Shown here piece after piece: positions 39,700-48,283 of a stretch of DNA of 64,000 bases. The translations under genes and the position numbers were made by a program. The notes below the pieces were generated by a model, which worked only from the letters and a program-made list of their open reading frames with translations, was not told where the DNA came from and did not search any database. The DNA is from Paenibacillus xylanexedens (GTDB taxonomy: Bacteria; Bacillota; Bacilli; Paenibacillales; Paenibacillaceae), in assembly GCF_007680605.1 (NCBI RefSeq), contig NZ_VEIO01000001.1:2361276-2425275 (forward strand). Direction: 5' to 3'. How positions within the stretch are numbered: the first letter of the stretch is position 1; every line of letters starts with the position of its first letter.

Positions 39700-41369
39700 G
39701 CTTGGTTCCCCCCGTTATCCAACGACTTCTCATCCACTTCCAGATTCATCTGTTTCAAAATGCCAGCAACTTCTCGTCGGAAGCCGAACCAGTTCTTGTT
39801 GGTATGCCCGCCAAGCGTAATTCGCCCGTCATCGAACCGAATCCAAATGCGACGATGATGCCAGTAAAAGCCCATGACAAGACCCAGCATGACAATGCCA
39901 GCCCCTACCCATACAAACGGCATCGCTTTGTCCACACGTATATTCAGGTAGCTTACCGATTGAATAAGATCTACCTTGTCCATACTGTCGACCTCCAGTT
40001 GTAATGGAAGTTTCCCTCCTACAAGCTGGCGATTGATCGCGTCCTGTTGAAAGCGTTGCTTGTCGATTTGTTTGGCAAAATATAAGTATTGAATCCCCTT
40101 CTCTGGCAGATCCGGACCTTCAATATGAAATAGAAATGCAGGTGCATTGGGTGAAGGTGATTTTGATTTCGGTTCACCCTTATCATCCAGAGCAAAATCC
40201 ATAAATTTTTCTTTCACCGTCAATGTGTATGGTCCCGCCTCAAAGGTGCGTTGCGTATCCATCATGTCAATCTTCAAAGAACCGTATACCTCACCCGTTT
40301 TCACATTGACCAGATCCGGTGTCACCGAACGAATCGTCGGGGTTAGGTCATAGTCAAACTGGTATGCTTTAAGACCTTGGTAATTCAGCGGCTGGTTTAC
40401 CCGCACGTCATGTCTTGCAACCTCGGCAAGCTGAGGTTTTTTGGAGAGATCCGAACAATCGGCTGTGCATTCGTACAAAACAACCTTGGTTTCAAATAAC
40501 TTGGGAACCGTTTTATTCAGATTTTTGAACTGCTCAGGGACTTCGTCGTCACTATAAAACTCCACATTAAACTTCTCATTTTTCAGATACATGGACGTGT
40601 TTGGAATTTTTTTAATTTCCCCTTCAGGAAAAGCAACATGTTCGTCCAGATTTAAACCCGGAAGTCCGCGAGCGAGAACAGCGAGCAGAAAAATAATAAG
40701 TCCGATATGAATCACATAAGGGCCCCAGCGGCTAAAACGTTGCTTCTCCGCAAGCAAAGCATCCCCTTGTGTGTGAACACGATACCCCTTCTTACGAAGC
40801 GGAGTAACCGCTTTCTTAATCCACTCTTCAGGTGCCTCTTCTACAGAACCTTGATACACAAGTCGCTGCCGCGTCAGGAATTGCAGGTGTTTCCGTATTC
40901 GCTGTTTGTTCAGCGCTTTGTACAGTGGAAGCACACGATCCAGACTACAGATCACAAGCGATGCTCCGATCATCACCAGCAGTAGAATAAACCACCAGGA
41001 TTCATATGTATGAGACAGACCGAGAAGATAATAAATATGGCCTAACTGACCATAAGTTTCTTTGTAATAAACCGAAGGATCAATATTCAGAAATGTACTT
41101 TCTTGCGGGTAGATCGTACCTAACATCGAACCAACGAGCGTGAGCACAATCATATAAACTGCAATTTTGACAGATGAAAAGAAATTCCATATGCGATCAA
41201 TAATATTGGGATTACTTCGCTGTGAACGCCGAGCCATCCCATCATAACGCATCTCTAACACTTCATTTGATTGAGCGGTTTCCTCCTGAAGCGGCTTACC
41301 ACACGCCTCGCACAATACGGTTCCTACCGGATTCTGATGACCACACTCACATTTCGTATTTTGGAACAC
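39696..41369 (-). CDS. resB: Cytochrome c biogenesis protein ResB, with N-terminal zinc-ribbon-like segment
   Basis: Partner of ResC. The 557-residue protein has transmembrane helices at about residues 67-90, 118-140 and 210-235, a large extracytoplasmic domain, and a last helix near 492-512. Before the first helix is a segment with CECGHQNPVGTVLCEACGK, four cysteines in CxC...CxxC spacing that could bind zinc. It is not part of the core ResB fold as I know it. It overlaps resC and lies 14 bases after resA. Confidence 0.92.
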   Translation of the reverse strand: MFQNTKCECGHQNPVGTVLCEACGKPLQEETAQSNEVLEMRYDGMARRSQRSNPNIIDRIWNFFSSVKIAVYMIVLTLVGSMLGTIYPQESTFLNIDPSVYYKETYGQLGHIYYLLGLSHTYESWWFILLLVMIGASLVICSLDRVLPLYKALNKQRIRKHLQFLTRQRLVYQGSVEEAPEEWIKKAVTPLRKKGYRVHTQGDALLAEKQRFSRWGPYVIHIGLIIFLLAVLARGLPGLNLDEHVAFPEGEIKKIPNTSMYLKNEKFNVEFYSDDEVPEQFKNLNKTVPKLFETKVVLYECTADCSDLSKKPQLAEVARHDVRVNQPLNYQGLKAYQFDYDLTPTIRSVTPDLVNVKTGEVYGSLKIDMMDTQRTFEAGPYTLTVKEKFMDFALDDKGEPKSKSPSPNAPAFLFHIEGPDLPEKGIQYLYFAKQIDKQRFQQDAINRQLVGGKLPLQLEVDSMDKVDLIQSVSYLNIRVDKAMPFVWVGAGIVMLGLVMGFYWHHRRIWIRFDDGRITLGGHTNKNWFGFRREVAGILKQMNLEVDEKSLDNGGNQA

Positions 41370-41383
41370 AAGTAGACCTCCTG

Positions 41384-41911
41384 TCAGGGCTGCTTCGCCA
41401 GCTGTGAGATTTGAGCGTCAAGTGTGTCCAAATCCAATTGCCCGATATGAATAGTGGAGATTTTTCCCGTTTCAGATACGAAAAACGTTGTTGGCATCGG
41501 AGAGATCCCATAGTCTCGAACGGAGTTTTTATCCCGGTCCAACATAATCGGAAATGTAACACCCACCTGCCGTACAAAATTATCTACCGTCATCTGATCT
41601 TCTCCAACGTTGATTCCTACAAATTGCACACCTTTATTTTTCCATTTGTCAGCCTGCGCTTGAAGAGCAGGCATTTCTTTCACACAAGGCTCACACCATG
41701 TGCCCCAAAAATTGATAACCATCGCTTTTCCCTGATACTCATCAGACGTATGAACTTGACCATCCAGGCCCAGCAGTTCAAAAGAAGGGGCTCGATCCCC
41801 TTCCTTTGGCTTGCCATTCGAGCCGGATACCGATGTTGTAATCGCGTATCCACCCAACACCAGGATCAAGCACAAAATAACGATTTGCACCGTTCTTCTT
41901 GATTTTCCCAT
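41384..41911 (-). CDS. resA: Thiol-disulfide oxidoreductase ResA
   Basis: Keeps the haem-binding cysteines of apocytochrome c reduced. The 175-residue protein has an N-terminal membrane anchor (about residues 8-26) and a thioredoxin-like domain with the active site WCEPC in NFWGTWCEPCVKEMP (about 69-83), the same CEPC sequence as B. subtilis ResA. The cis-proline region is SPMPTTFFV. It leads the resABCDE operon, with AAAGGGGAG nine bases before the ATG. Confidence 0.95.
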   Translation of the reverse strand: MGKSRRTVQIVILCLILVLGGYAITTSVSGSNGKPKEGDRAPSFELLGLDGQVHTSDEYQGKAMVINFWGTWCEPCVKEMPALQAQADKWKNKGVQFVGINVGEDQMTVDNFVRQVGVTFPIMLDRDKNSVRDYGISPMPTTFFVSETGKISTIHIGQLDLDTLDAQISQLAKQP

Positions 41912-41967
41912 GTGCTGCTCCCCTTTAAAGTGACGATAATATTGATTTGCCTTCTTGTTATAGAAAC

Positions 41968-42009
41968 TGTGAACACTCTATGAACAATTATAGCGAATTT
42001 CGTCACAAA
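41968..42009 (-). promoter_or_regulatory. resA promoter region with direct repeats
   Basis: A perfect TATAAT lies at 41987-41992 on the minus strand, with ATTTGTGAC about ten bases upstream (42002-42009) and, downstream of it, two TGTTCA units spaced by 11 bases (41968-41986). The 11-base spacing is typical of OmpR-family binding sites. Their placement after the -10 box would be unusual for activation. Confidence 0.45.
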
Positions 42010-42045
42010 TCTGCGGCGGTTTTATGAAAATTATGTGTCCTCACA

Positions 42046-42795
42046 TTACCTTTTTTTCATTTTTTTGGCGGGTTCCGATTTTGCGAGCGTAATCAGATTG
42101 TTAACTTCCTCTTTGGTCAGATTACGTGTCAGCCCTCTTTTCAGATTTTGCAACAAAATGCCTCCAAACGAAATCCGCTTCAGACGAGTTACCGGATGAT
42201 TGATTGCCTCAAACATACGTCTTACTTGACGGTTTCGTCCCTCATAAATCGTAATTGAAATAACAGCCTCATTGGTTGCTGTGTCCACATCTTTGTACTC
42301 GACCTCTGCTGGCGCTGTCATACCGTCTTCAAGCATAATTCCATTTTTGAGCTTTTCCAGTTCCGTACCATGGGGTACCCCTTTAACCGTTGCCAGATAC
42401 GTTTTGGGTACGTGATGTTTAGGATGCGTCAGCAGGTGCGCAAATTCGCCATCATTGGTCAGAATAAGCAACCCTTCGGTATCATAATCAAGACGTCCTA
42501 CCGGATAAACACGTTCCTTAACACCTTTCAGATAATCCGATACAATTTTCCGGCCTTCCGGATCTGATGCGCTTGTAATAACCCCTTTAGGTTTATTCAG
42601 CATCAAATACACTTTTTTCTCACTGCGGATCGGTTTTCCATTGACCGTAATGATATCCTCTTCGGGGTTTGCTTTCGTACCCAGTTCGGTTACGACCTCC
42701 CCGTTAACTTCCACTTTGCCGGACAGGATCAGTTCCTCACTCTTGCGGCGGGATGCAATGCCTGCCTGTGCGATAATTTTTTGTAATCTTTCCAT
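42046..42795 (-). CDS. rluB: 23S rRNA pseudouridine synthase RluB
   Basis: Makes a pseudouridine in helix 89 of 23S rRNA. The 249-residue protein starts MERLQKIIAQAGIASRRKSEE with the S4 RNA-binding domain (about residues 1-60), then the catalytic motif RLDYDTEGLLILTNDG with the essential aspartate (about residues 100-115), and GRNRQVRRMFEAI near 170. It starts at the second ATG, after a weak site. In Bacillus this gene also lies upstream of resA. Confidence 0.95.
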   Translation of the reverse strand: MERLQKIIAQAGIASRRKSEELILSGKVEVNGEVVTELGTKANPEEDIITVNGKPIRSEKKVYLMLNKPKGVITSASDPEGRKIVSDYLKGVKERVYPVGRLDYDTEGLLILTNDGEFAHLLTHPKHHVPKTYLATVKGVPHGTELEKLKNGIMLEDGMTAPAEVEYKDVDTATNEAVISITIYEGRNRQVRRMFEAINHPVTRLKRISFGGILLQNLKRGLTRNLTKEEVNNLITLAKSEPAKKMKKR

Positions 42796-43015
42796 GTTTG
42801 TCATGTCACCTCACACTAATGATACCCATCCAACCGGGAAATCACAAGGATTATCCAATGTTTTTGTAAACGTTCGAGCTTTATCGCTAATTTGTGTGTG
42901 CAAGAACAGATATTTTATAGTCTCGATATACAAAAAAAGCTTACCCTCGCCACGGCTGATTTCGATCAGACCACGCAAAAGTAAACCCTTATCATCTATT
43001 TAATTCGTATTTCAT

Positions 43016-43834
43016 TTAATTCGCAACTTTGCCTGCCACCACAACCGGCTTTTTCGCTGGAACCGATGCTTCTTTCACAAACGTCTGCAATGTCTTTGAA
43101 GAAATAAAATACGTCCGTCCACCATATACAAACGTCATCATGCCAACGACCTGTTTATTCTGATCAAGCACTGGTCCACCTGAGTTGCCTTGAGCCATTG
43201 CTTTGACGATGCTTCCAATGCCTACTTTTCCCGGTACTTCACTAGCCAGAGCACTAAATACCCGACTCTTAGCTATCGTGTTGTAAGTTGAAGGCAAATC
43301 ATCATCTAATATGACAAGATCTCCCGAAGGATTTTTAGGAAATCCAATGGTATACACAACCTGATTGTCCCTCGCATCAGCAAACTTCACCGGTTCAGCG
43401 TCAATCGGTTTGTCCAGCTTGAGTAAAGCCATATCCGTTACAGGATCTGTTTTAATAATTTTAGCTTTAACCGCCTTATTAAGCGCTCCTGGGCTCGCTA
43501 CCGTCAACGTCCCTTTATCTCCACCAGACAGCTCAGCGAATTCCTGAACAACATGGTAATTGGTTAGTACTTCATCTTTGGATATTAGAATCGAAGTTCC
43601 TACGTCATAATAAACCATATCCGGTTCATTTGCTTTAACCAAACGCACATTAACAACCGGAAAAGAATCGGCTGTAGTCGCCATTTGAGCACGTAATGAT
43701 TTGTCGAAGTAACCCGTAAAATGGATCGTCTGTTCAGCTTGAGCACCTGCTAACCCTGTCGAACCTGCAAGCATCGTTATAGCGAGCATACTTGTCAATC
43801 CGTAACGGAGCATTCGTTTCCAACTTTTCTGCAT
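43016..43834 (-). CDS. Secreted trypsin-like serine protease
   Basis: A 272-residue protein with a signal peptide (hydrophobic about residues 11-30, cleavage near GAQAEQ). The mature protease has the S1 triad: histidine in LTNYHVV (about residue 96), aspartate in DPVTDMALLKL (about 136) and serine in QGNSGGPVLDQ (about 219). The fold resembles staphylococcal V8/glutamyl-endopeptidase-like proteases. GGAGGAG precedes the ATG. Expected to be released or wall-associated; the substrate is unknown. Confidence 0.9.
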   Translation of the reverse strand: MQKSWKRMLRYGLTSMLAITMLAGSTGLAGAQAEQTIHFTGYFDKSLRAQMATTADSFPVVNVRLVKANEPDMVYYDVGTSILISKDEVLTNYHVVQEFAELSGGDKGTLTVASPGALNKAVKAKIIKTDPVTDMALLKLDKPIDAEPVKFADARDNQVVYTIGFPKNPSGDLVILDDDLPSTYNTIAKSRVFSALASEVPGKVGIGSIVKAMAQGNSGGPVLDQNKQVVGMMTFVYGGRTYFISSKTLQTFVKEASVPAKKPVVVAGKVAN

Positions 43835-43897
43835 GTCTCACTCTCCTCCGTTATTATTCTAGCATAACTAGTATATCGGAAGGAAAGGAGTAATAGT

Positions 43898-44440
43898 TTA
43901 ACCAAAAACGATCAAACAAATGGCAAGTGCAGCAATAAATCCAACGACGTCCGAAAACAATCCAACTTTGAGCGCATATCGTCCGTTCCGAATGCCGACT
44001 GCCCCGAAATACACAGTTAGCACATATAACGTCGTATCCGTACTACCTTGAATGGTAGAGGCCATCCGGCCAATCATGGAGTCAGGACCGTACGTTTTGA
44101 TCAAATCCGTTGTAAATGCAAGTGAGCCTGTCCCCGTTAATGGCCGTAATATACCTAGCGGAAGTACTTCTCCAGGCACACCTATCCAGGAGACGAGAGG
44201 AGTGAAGAACTGAATCACAAAATCCAGTGCCCCCGATGCACGAAAAACACTAATGGCAACCATCATACCCACCAGATGTGGGATGATGCTGATTGCAGTC
44301 GAGAAGCCATCCTTGGCCCCATCAACAAAGGATTCATAGACCGGGACCTTTTTGGTAAACGCATATAATGGAACAAACGCGATAATAACCGGTATGGCCC
44401 AGACAGATATCCAGTTAATGAAGGTTAACAAGGTGCTCAT
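43898..44440 (-). CDS. spmB: Spore maturation protein B
   Basis: A 180-residue membrane protein of the SpmB/nucleoside-recognition family, involved in spore core dehydration in Bacillus. About five hydrophobic spans, with FVDGAKDGFSTAISIIPHLVG (about residues 38-58) and TGTGSLAFTTDLIKTYGPDSM (about 103-123) as family signatures. The ATG overlaps the spmA stop as ATGA. It forms the second half of the spmAB pair after dacB. Confidence 0.95.
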   Translation of the reverse strand: MSTLLTFINWISVWAIPVIIAFVPLYAFTKKVPVYESFVDGAKDGFSTAISIIPHLVGMMVAISVFRASGALDFVIQFFTPLVSWIGVPGEVLPLGILRPLTGTGSLAFTTDLIKTYGPDSMIGRMASTIQGSTDTTLYVLTVYFGAVGIRNGRYALKVGLFSDVVGFIAALAICLIVFG

Positions 44441-45063
44441 CCTTTCATACCAGGATTACCGCTCTTGGATATACGCGGCGATTTGCGGAGAGTTCTATTT
44501 CGATACCAGCGATCGGCCATAATGGCAGCAAGCGTAGCGATAATGGTAGCCATTAAAGTTGTGCCTACAATCTCCGTGGCGTTCGCAGAATGATAGTTCA
44601 ACCTGATCGCTATCAGCGTTGTTGGAATAATCGTAATACTCGCGGTATTCAACGCCAGCAGTGTACACATAGCAGGAGATGCGCTCTGCTTGTCTGGATT
44701 CAGTTCCTGCAATTGTTGCATCGCCTTGATTCCCATGGGCGTAGCCGCATTCCCTAGTCCAAGCAAATTTGCACTCATGTTGGATAAGATGTAACCCATA
44801 GCCGGGTGGTTTTTCGGTACATCGGGAAAGAGAAATCCGACCACCGGCCCAAGCAGCTTCGCAATCCGTTCAAGAAGGCCGGCATCTTCGGCCATTTTCA
44901 TCATTCCCATCCAGAATACGAGTACACTGATCAGACCGAAACATACCGTCACTCCGGTTGCCGCACCATCAAATGCTGCCTGAGTGACCACTTCAATCTT
45001 CCCGTTCACTGCTGCAAAAACAAAGCCGATCAAGATCATCATTAACCAGATCAGATTGATCAT
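44437..45063 (-). CDS. spmA: Spore maturation protein A
   Basis: A 208-residue membrane protein starting MINLIWLMMILIG, with family signatures AAFDGAATGVTVCFGL and LSNMSANLLGLGNAATPMGI (about residues 103-122). Works with SpmB in lowering spore core water. The start is preferred over an upstream ATG because GGGAGG lies ten bases before it. The C terminus is basic and cytoplasmic. Confidence 0.94.
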   Translation of the reverse strand: MINLIWLMMILIGFVFAAVNGKIEVVTQAAFDGAATGVTVCFGLISVLVFWMGMMKMAEDAGLLERIAKLLGPVVGFLFPDVPKNHPAMGYILSNMSANLLGLGNAATPMGIKAMQQLQELNPDKQSASPAMCTLLALNTASITIIPTTLIAIRLNYHSANATEIVGTTLMATIIATLAAIMADRWYRNRTLRKSPRISKSGNPGMKG

Positions 45064-45124
45064 TGAAATCATCCCTCCCAGTAACAGCAAGCACAACAAC
45101 GATCATTTCCATCCTTAATCAAAA

Positions 45125-46312
45125 TCAAGGCGATAACAGTCGGCTTAATACTGCCTTCCATGCGGAAACCCAAGTCGTAACCTCTCCTATTCCACCTATA
45201 GTAGCATCTGCAATGGGCGGCTCTGGCGGAATATAGCTACCTTTGTAATACACAGGTATCGAGCCGATTGGTTCGCCCTTCAACTGCATTTCAATTCGTC
45301 CGGCCAGTCCAAACGAAGGATCGGTGGATTGTTTTTTCTCTGTCACAGCGTCCTGTGAACGTTTATCCAGCAGAATCAATTTCTTGGTTATGTCCTCCTG
45401 TTCCCCTTTGGCGAGCGGGTATTTAAATCCGCGCCCTGTTACGAGTTCCATGTTCTGAACAGGCTGTTCCTGCTTGGCAATCTCGATTAGTGGAAAATTT
45501 TCGAAACCGAAATCCAGCATCTTCGCATGATCGTTCCAGTCATCGCCATCGTTAAGTGTCACCGCGGCTAGCTGTTGCCCGTTACGAGTCGCTGAGCTGA
45601 CCAGACATCTAAAGGCTTTTTTGGTGTATCCGGTTTTCACCCCATCCGCACCTTCATATAATTGAAGCATTTTGTTTTTGTTATGCCAGGAGTACTCCCA
45701 GCTTTCATTCGGATTTGGGGCGGATTTATTTTCTGTTGCCACGATGCGTTTGAATACCGGGTTATGGAGCGCGTAAGCCGTTAACCTCGCCAGATCGTTC
45801 GCGGTAGAGTAATGACCTTCGGCATCCAGACCATGCGGGTTCATAAAATGAGAACGAGTCAATCCGATCTGCTCTGCCTTTTTATTCATAAGCAAAACAA
45901 AACCTTCTTCCGAGCCGCCGACATGCTCAGCAATTGCCGAAGCCGCATCATTACCTGAGCGAAGCATAAGACCGTATAGCATATTTTCCAGTGTCATCTC
46001 CTCGCCCAATTTAAGGTATAGCGAAGACCCTTCTTTGGCAAAAGAAGACGGTGTAACCTTGACCTTTGCATCTAACTTACCTTCTTCAATCGCAACGATG
46101 GCTGTCATGATTTTAGTCAAACTTGCGATGCGCGACTCCTTGTCCCCATCTTTGCTATACAGAATTCGCCCTGATGTCACATCGATGAGCGCTGCACTTT
46201 GCGCATGAGTAGACGGTCCAGCAATGGTCGCATGAACTGACGATGCACCCATAATTGAAAGTAGCAGTACAGGCATGAGCGTACCTACAATAACCTTCAT
46301 TAATTTTCGCAT
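45125..46312 (-). CDS. dacB: D-alanyl-D-alanine carboxypeptidase DacB (spore cortex type)
   Basis: A penicillin-binding carboxypeptidase that trims cortex peptides and limits cross-linking in the spore. The 395-residue form starts MRKLMKVIVGTLMPV, with GGAGG seven bases before, and has a signal peptide to about residue 30. Active-site motifs are SLTK (ASLTKIMT, about residues 65-72), SGN (LRSGNDAASAIAEH) and KTG (GVKTGYTKKA). A C-terminal domain includes an amphipathic stretch for membrane contact. The operon dacB-spmA-spmB is the same as in B. subtilis. Confidence 0.95.
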   Translation of the reverse strand: MRKLMKVIVGTLMPVLLLSIMGASSVHATIAGPSTHAQSAALIDVTSGRILYSKDGDKESRIASLTKIMTAIVAIEEGKLDAKVKVTPSSFAKEGSSLYLKLGEEMTLENMLYGLMLRSGNDAASAIAEHVGGSEEGFVLLMNKKAEQIGLTRSHFMNPHGLDAEGHYSTANDLARLTAYALHNPVFKRIVATENKSAPNPNESWEYSWHNKNKMLQLYEGADGVKTGYTKKAFRCLVSSATRNGQQLAAVTLNDGDDWNDHAKMLDFGFENFPLIEIAKQEQPVQNMELVTGRGFKYPLAKGEQEDITKKLILLDKRSQDAVTEKKQSTDPSFGLAGRIEMQLKGEPIGSIPVYYKGSYIPPEPPIADATIGGIGEVTTWVSAWKAVLSRLLSP

Positions 46313-46395
46313 CCACATTCCTCCGGGTCGCTTGGAATCTTGTACTATCCTATGTCTGGACAACCCGGAGTATGTCCCGCACAGGAAAAAACAGT

Positions 46396-46435
46396 AAAAA
46401 TCCCCCTTGCACCTTAAAGTGCCAGAGGGATCGTT
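46396..46435 (-). terminator. Terminator after the sigma-factor gene
   Basis: An ATCCCtCT..GCAC stem pairs with GTGCaaGGGGGAT on the minus strand, followed by TTTTTAC. The sequence is very like the terminator after gerW, near 48245. Confidence 0.75.
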
Positions 46436-46478
46436 ATGTAAGACCTCAGTCATTCAAATCTATTTTCCTATTGTCGTT

Positions 46479-47288
46479 CTACATATACATTTTATTGGAT
46501 TGCTCCAGCATCTTAGCTACTTTTCTCATAATTCTGGATACTCTCATCTGGCTGATATCTTCCATATCGGCTGTCTGTGTCTGGTTAAATCCGTCTACTC
46601 GATGTTTCAACACCGTAACTTCTTGTTCACTAAGCTTACGCTTCACTGAATCAAGCACAGCATCAACATACATTTTGTCCAACACATTCGCTTCCATATC
46701 TTCTCCACTAAAGATGGTTTCCATAAGGGTAATCGATTGAGGATGCTGATCATCTGCACCTACGGGCTCATCCAGGTATTTGACACCCTTGCCCACCTGA
46801 AGCGCCTTGTTTACTTTATCTTCTTCCTCATCAAGTAAAACTGCAATATCATGCGCATCTGGAAGATACCCCATATCATGTTCCAAACGATTGATACGGT
46901 GAATTAAATCTGTCGCTGTACGTGTCGGACGAATAATATTCGCGCTGTCTCTCAAAAAACAGCGAATCTCTCTAACTATGGCTGTAACAGCAAAAGAACT
47001 GAATTTCACACCTCGGGACGTATCAAACGCTTTAACAGCTTTGAGGAATCCCAATCGGCCCAATTGAAGAATGTCATCTTTCTCCACACAGTGATTTTTA
47101 GTCAAAAGTTCAGGTCTGCCAATGTATTTGTGCACGGAGTGCCAAATTAGATTTTCATTAACTACAATGCATTCTCCAAGAAAATGTTCATCCGTCTGAC
47201 AGCGTTCTATATTAGCATTATCGTCCATACTATAATATTTCTTATTTTCTTTTAACTTGCTATGAATATGTTCAGAATATTTTCCCAT
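46479..47288 (-). CDS. Sigma-70 family alternative sigma factor (SigB/F/G-like)
   Basis: A 269-residue factor starting MGKYSEHIHSKLKE, with GGGAG six bases before the ATG. Region 2 is recognisable as ILQLGRLGFLKAVKAFDTSRGVKF, then SSFAVTAIVREIRCFLRDSAN, the pattern of the SigB/SigF/SigG group. A short region 3 follows, and region 4 ends the protein (LSEQEVTVLKHRVDGFNQTQTA, then MRVSRIMRKVAKML). It is not SigF, SigG or SigB by locus, as no spoIIAA/AB, spoIIG or rsb partners are present. No anti-sigma gene is adjacent. The promoter region has a LexA box and the motif shared with the collagen-like gene. Target genes are unknown. Confidence 0.85.
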   Translation of the reverse strand: MGKYSEHIHSKLKENKKYYSMDDNANIERCQTDEHFLGECIVVNENLIWHSVHKYIGRPELLTKNHCVEKDDILQLGRLGFLKAVKAFDTSRGVKFSSFAVTAIVREIRCFLRDSANIIRPTRTATDLIHRINRLEHDMGYLPDAHDIAVLLDEEEDKVNKALQVGKGVKYLDEPVGADDQHPQSITLMETIFSGEDMEANVLDKMYVDAVLDSVKRKLSEQEVTVLKHRVDGFNQTQTADMEDISQMRVSRIMRKVAKMLEQSNKMYM

Positions 47289-47377
47289 TTGGATCTCCCT
47301 ATGTACGTATCTTAATCTATTCACGATCTATAAACTATTCAAACGATCTTAAGAAATTTAACGACACTAAGATTTTT

Positions 47378-47395
47378 TTGGACATACATTTGCGG
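47378..47395 (-). promoter_or_regulatory. Motif shared with the collagen-like gene upstream region
   Basis: On the minus strand CCGCAAATGTATGTCCAA lies 89 bases before the sigma-factor ATG. It is identical at 15 of 18 positions to the motif 66 bases before the collagen-like gene. The role is unknown; it could be a promoter element or protein-binding site. Confidence 0.45.
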
Positions 47396-47548
47396 TACAT
47401 ATCTTTGACTGTATTAACAATATTTCTTGAGTAACATCCTCCTTTCCATCCCAGCAAATGTTTTTAACTCGCAGCCTGTGACGACATTTCCCCTGAGCAC
47501 ACTCTTGCAAACCTATTCCAGACCCTCCTCTTCCATTAGATTACATTC

Positions 47549-47578
47549 ATGATAACAAATACGAACTTATGTTCGCAA
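47549..47578 (-). promoter_or_regulatory. Promoter overlapped by a LexA (SOS) box
   Basis: CGAACTTATGTTCG (47562-47575) matches the Bacillus LexA/DinR consensus CGAACnnnnGTTCG completely in its invariant arms. It overlaps a minus-strand promoter, TTGCGA (47573-47578) and TATCAT (47549-47554) with 18-base spacing, directed toward the sigma-factor gene about 260 bases away. LexA bound here would block that promoter. Confidence 0.7.
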
Positions 47579-47710
47579 GTTATTTTTTGCAATAACGCTA
47601 GAGTAGACCAATTAATAGAAAGGTTGGCCCTAGAAACTGATCCGTAGAAAGTTCTTTTTTCAGGTCTTCAAACAGGAACAAGTGTCGACCACCCTCCTGC
47701 CCAGATTCTG

Positions 47711-47739
47711 TTGATAAAATAAACCATCTCACTTATTAT
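47711..47739 (+). promoter_or_regulatory. Promoter of the 86-residue protein gene
   Basis: TTGATA (47711-47716) and TATTAT (47734-47739), 17-base spacing, each five of six to consensus, about 85 bases before the ATG. Confidence 0.6.
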
Positions 47740-47823
47740 TGTTAAGACTCCTAATCTAGCCCGGTTTAGACTTGCATTTGGGGGAGTTCTGCTCAGATAT
47801 TCGAACTGACGGAGGGAAATATA

Positions 47824-48084
47824 ATGGCGTACTCGCAGTCAAAGAACGAAACCGTTGCTCATCATTTAAGGGCGAGATTTATGGAAGGTAATGTAGAGGG
47901 ACACGAGATCGTTGTTGCCTTGATTAGTATGGTAAAAGCAGAAAAAATTGAACTGGATGAGGTAGTTCCCATCCTTCAAACTATTTATTTTGAACAGCCT
48001 CAGGGCATGTTACCGGCTCTGGAAAAAGCAAGCACACTGATTGATGATCAATTGATTGATTCCATCCTTCAGGAAGTCAAGTAA
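47824..48084 (+). CDS. Hypothetical protein divergent from the sigma factor
   Basis: An 86-residue, probably all-helical protein (MAYSQSKNETVAHHLRARF...) with no membrane segment, cysteine or known motif. CGGAGGG lies eight bases before the ATG and a good sigma-A-like promoter lies upstream, so the gene is likely real. Acidic overall. It shares the 535-base intergenic region with the sigma-factor gene. A regulatory or anti-sigma role would be speculation; the sequence does not resemble any anti-sigma factor I know. Confidence 0.7.
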   Translation: MAYSQSKNETVAHHLRARFMEGNVEGHEIVVALISMVKAEKIELDEVVPILQTIYFEQPQGMLPALEKASTLIDDQLIDSILQEVK

Positions 48085-48226
48085 TAGGGTAACAATACTG
48101 TATCTCTATGGCACTACCTTTCACCCTTAAGATCTATTTGATGTTTAGGTTAGGCCGTTCACAGACTTCTGTCTCATCTAAAATAGAATCACCCTAAAAT
48201 ACAATAAATTGTCGTTGAGCAAACAG

Positions 48227-48267
48227 CAAAAATCCCTCTTGCACTTTTGAAGTGAGAGAGGGATTAT
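48227..48267 (-). terminator. Terminator after gerW
   Basis: An ATCCCTCT..CACTT stem pairs with AAGTG..AGAGGGAT, followed by TTTTTG on the minus strand. Its plus-strand face could also stop the 86-residue protein gene. Confidence 0.8.
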
Positions 48268-48283
48268 GAATTAATCATATGAC

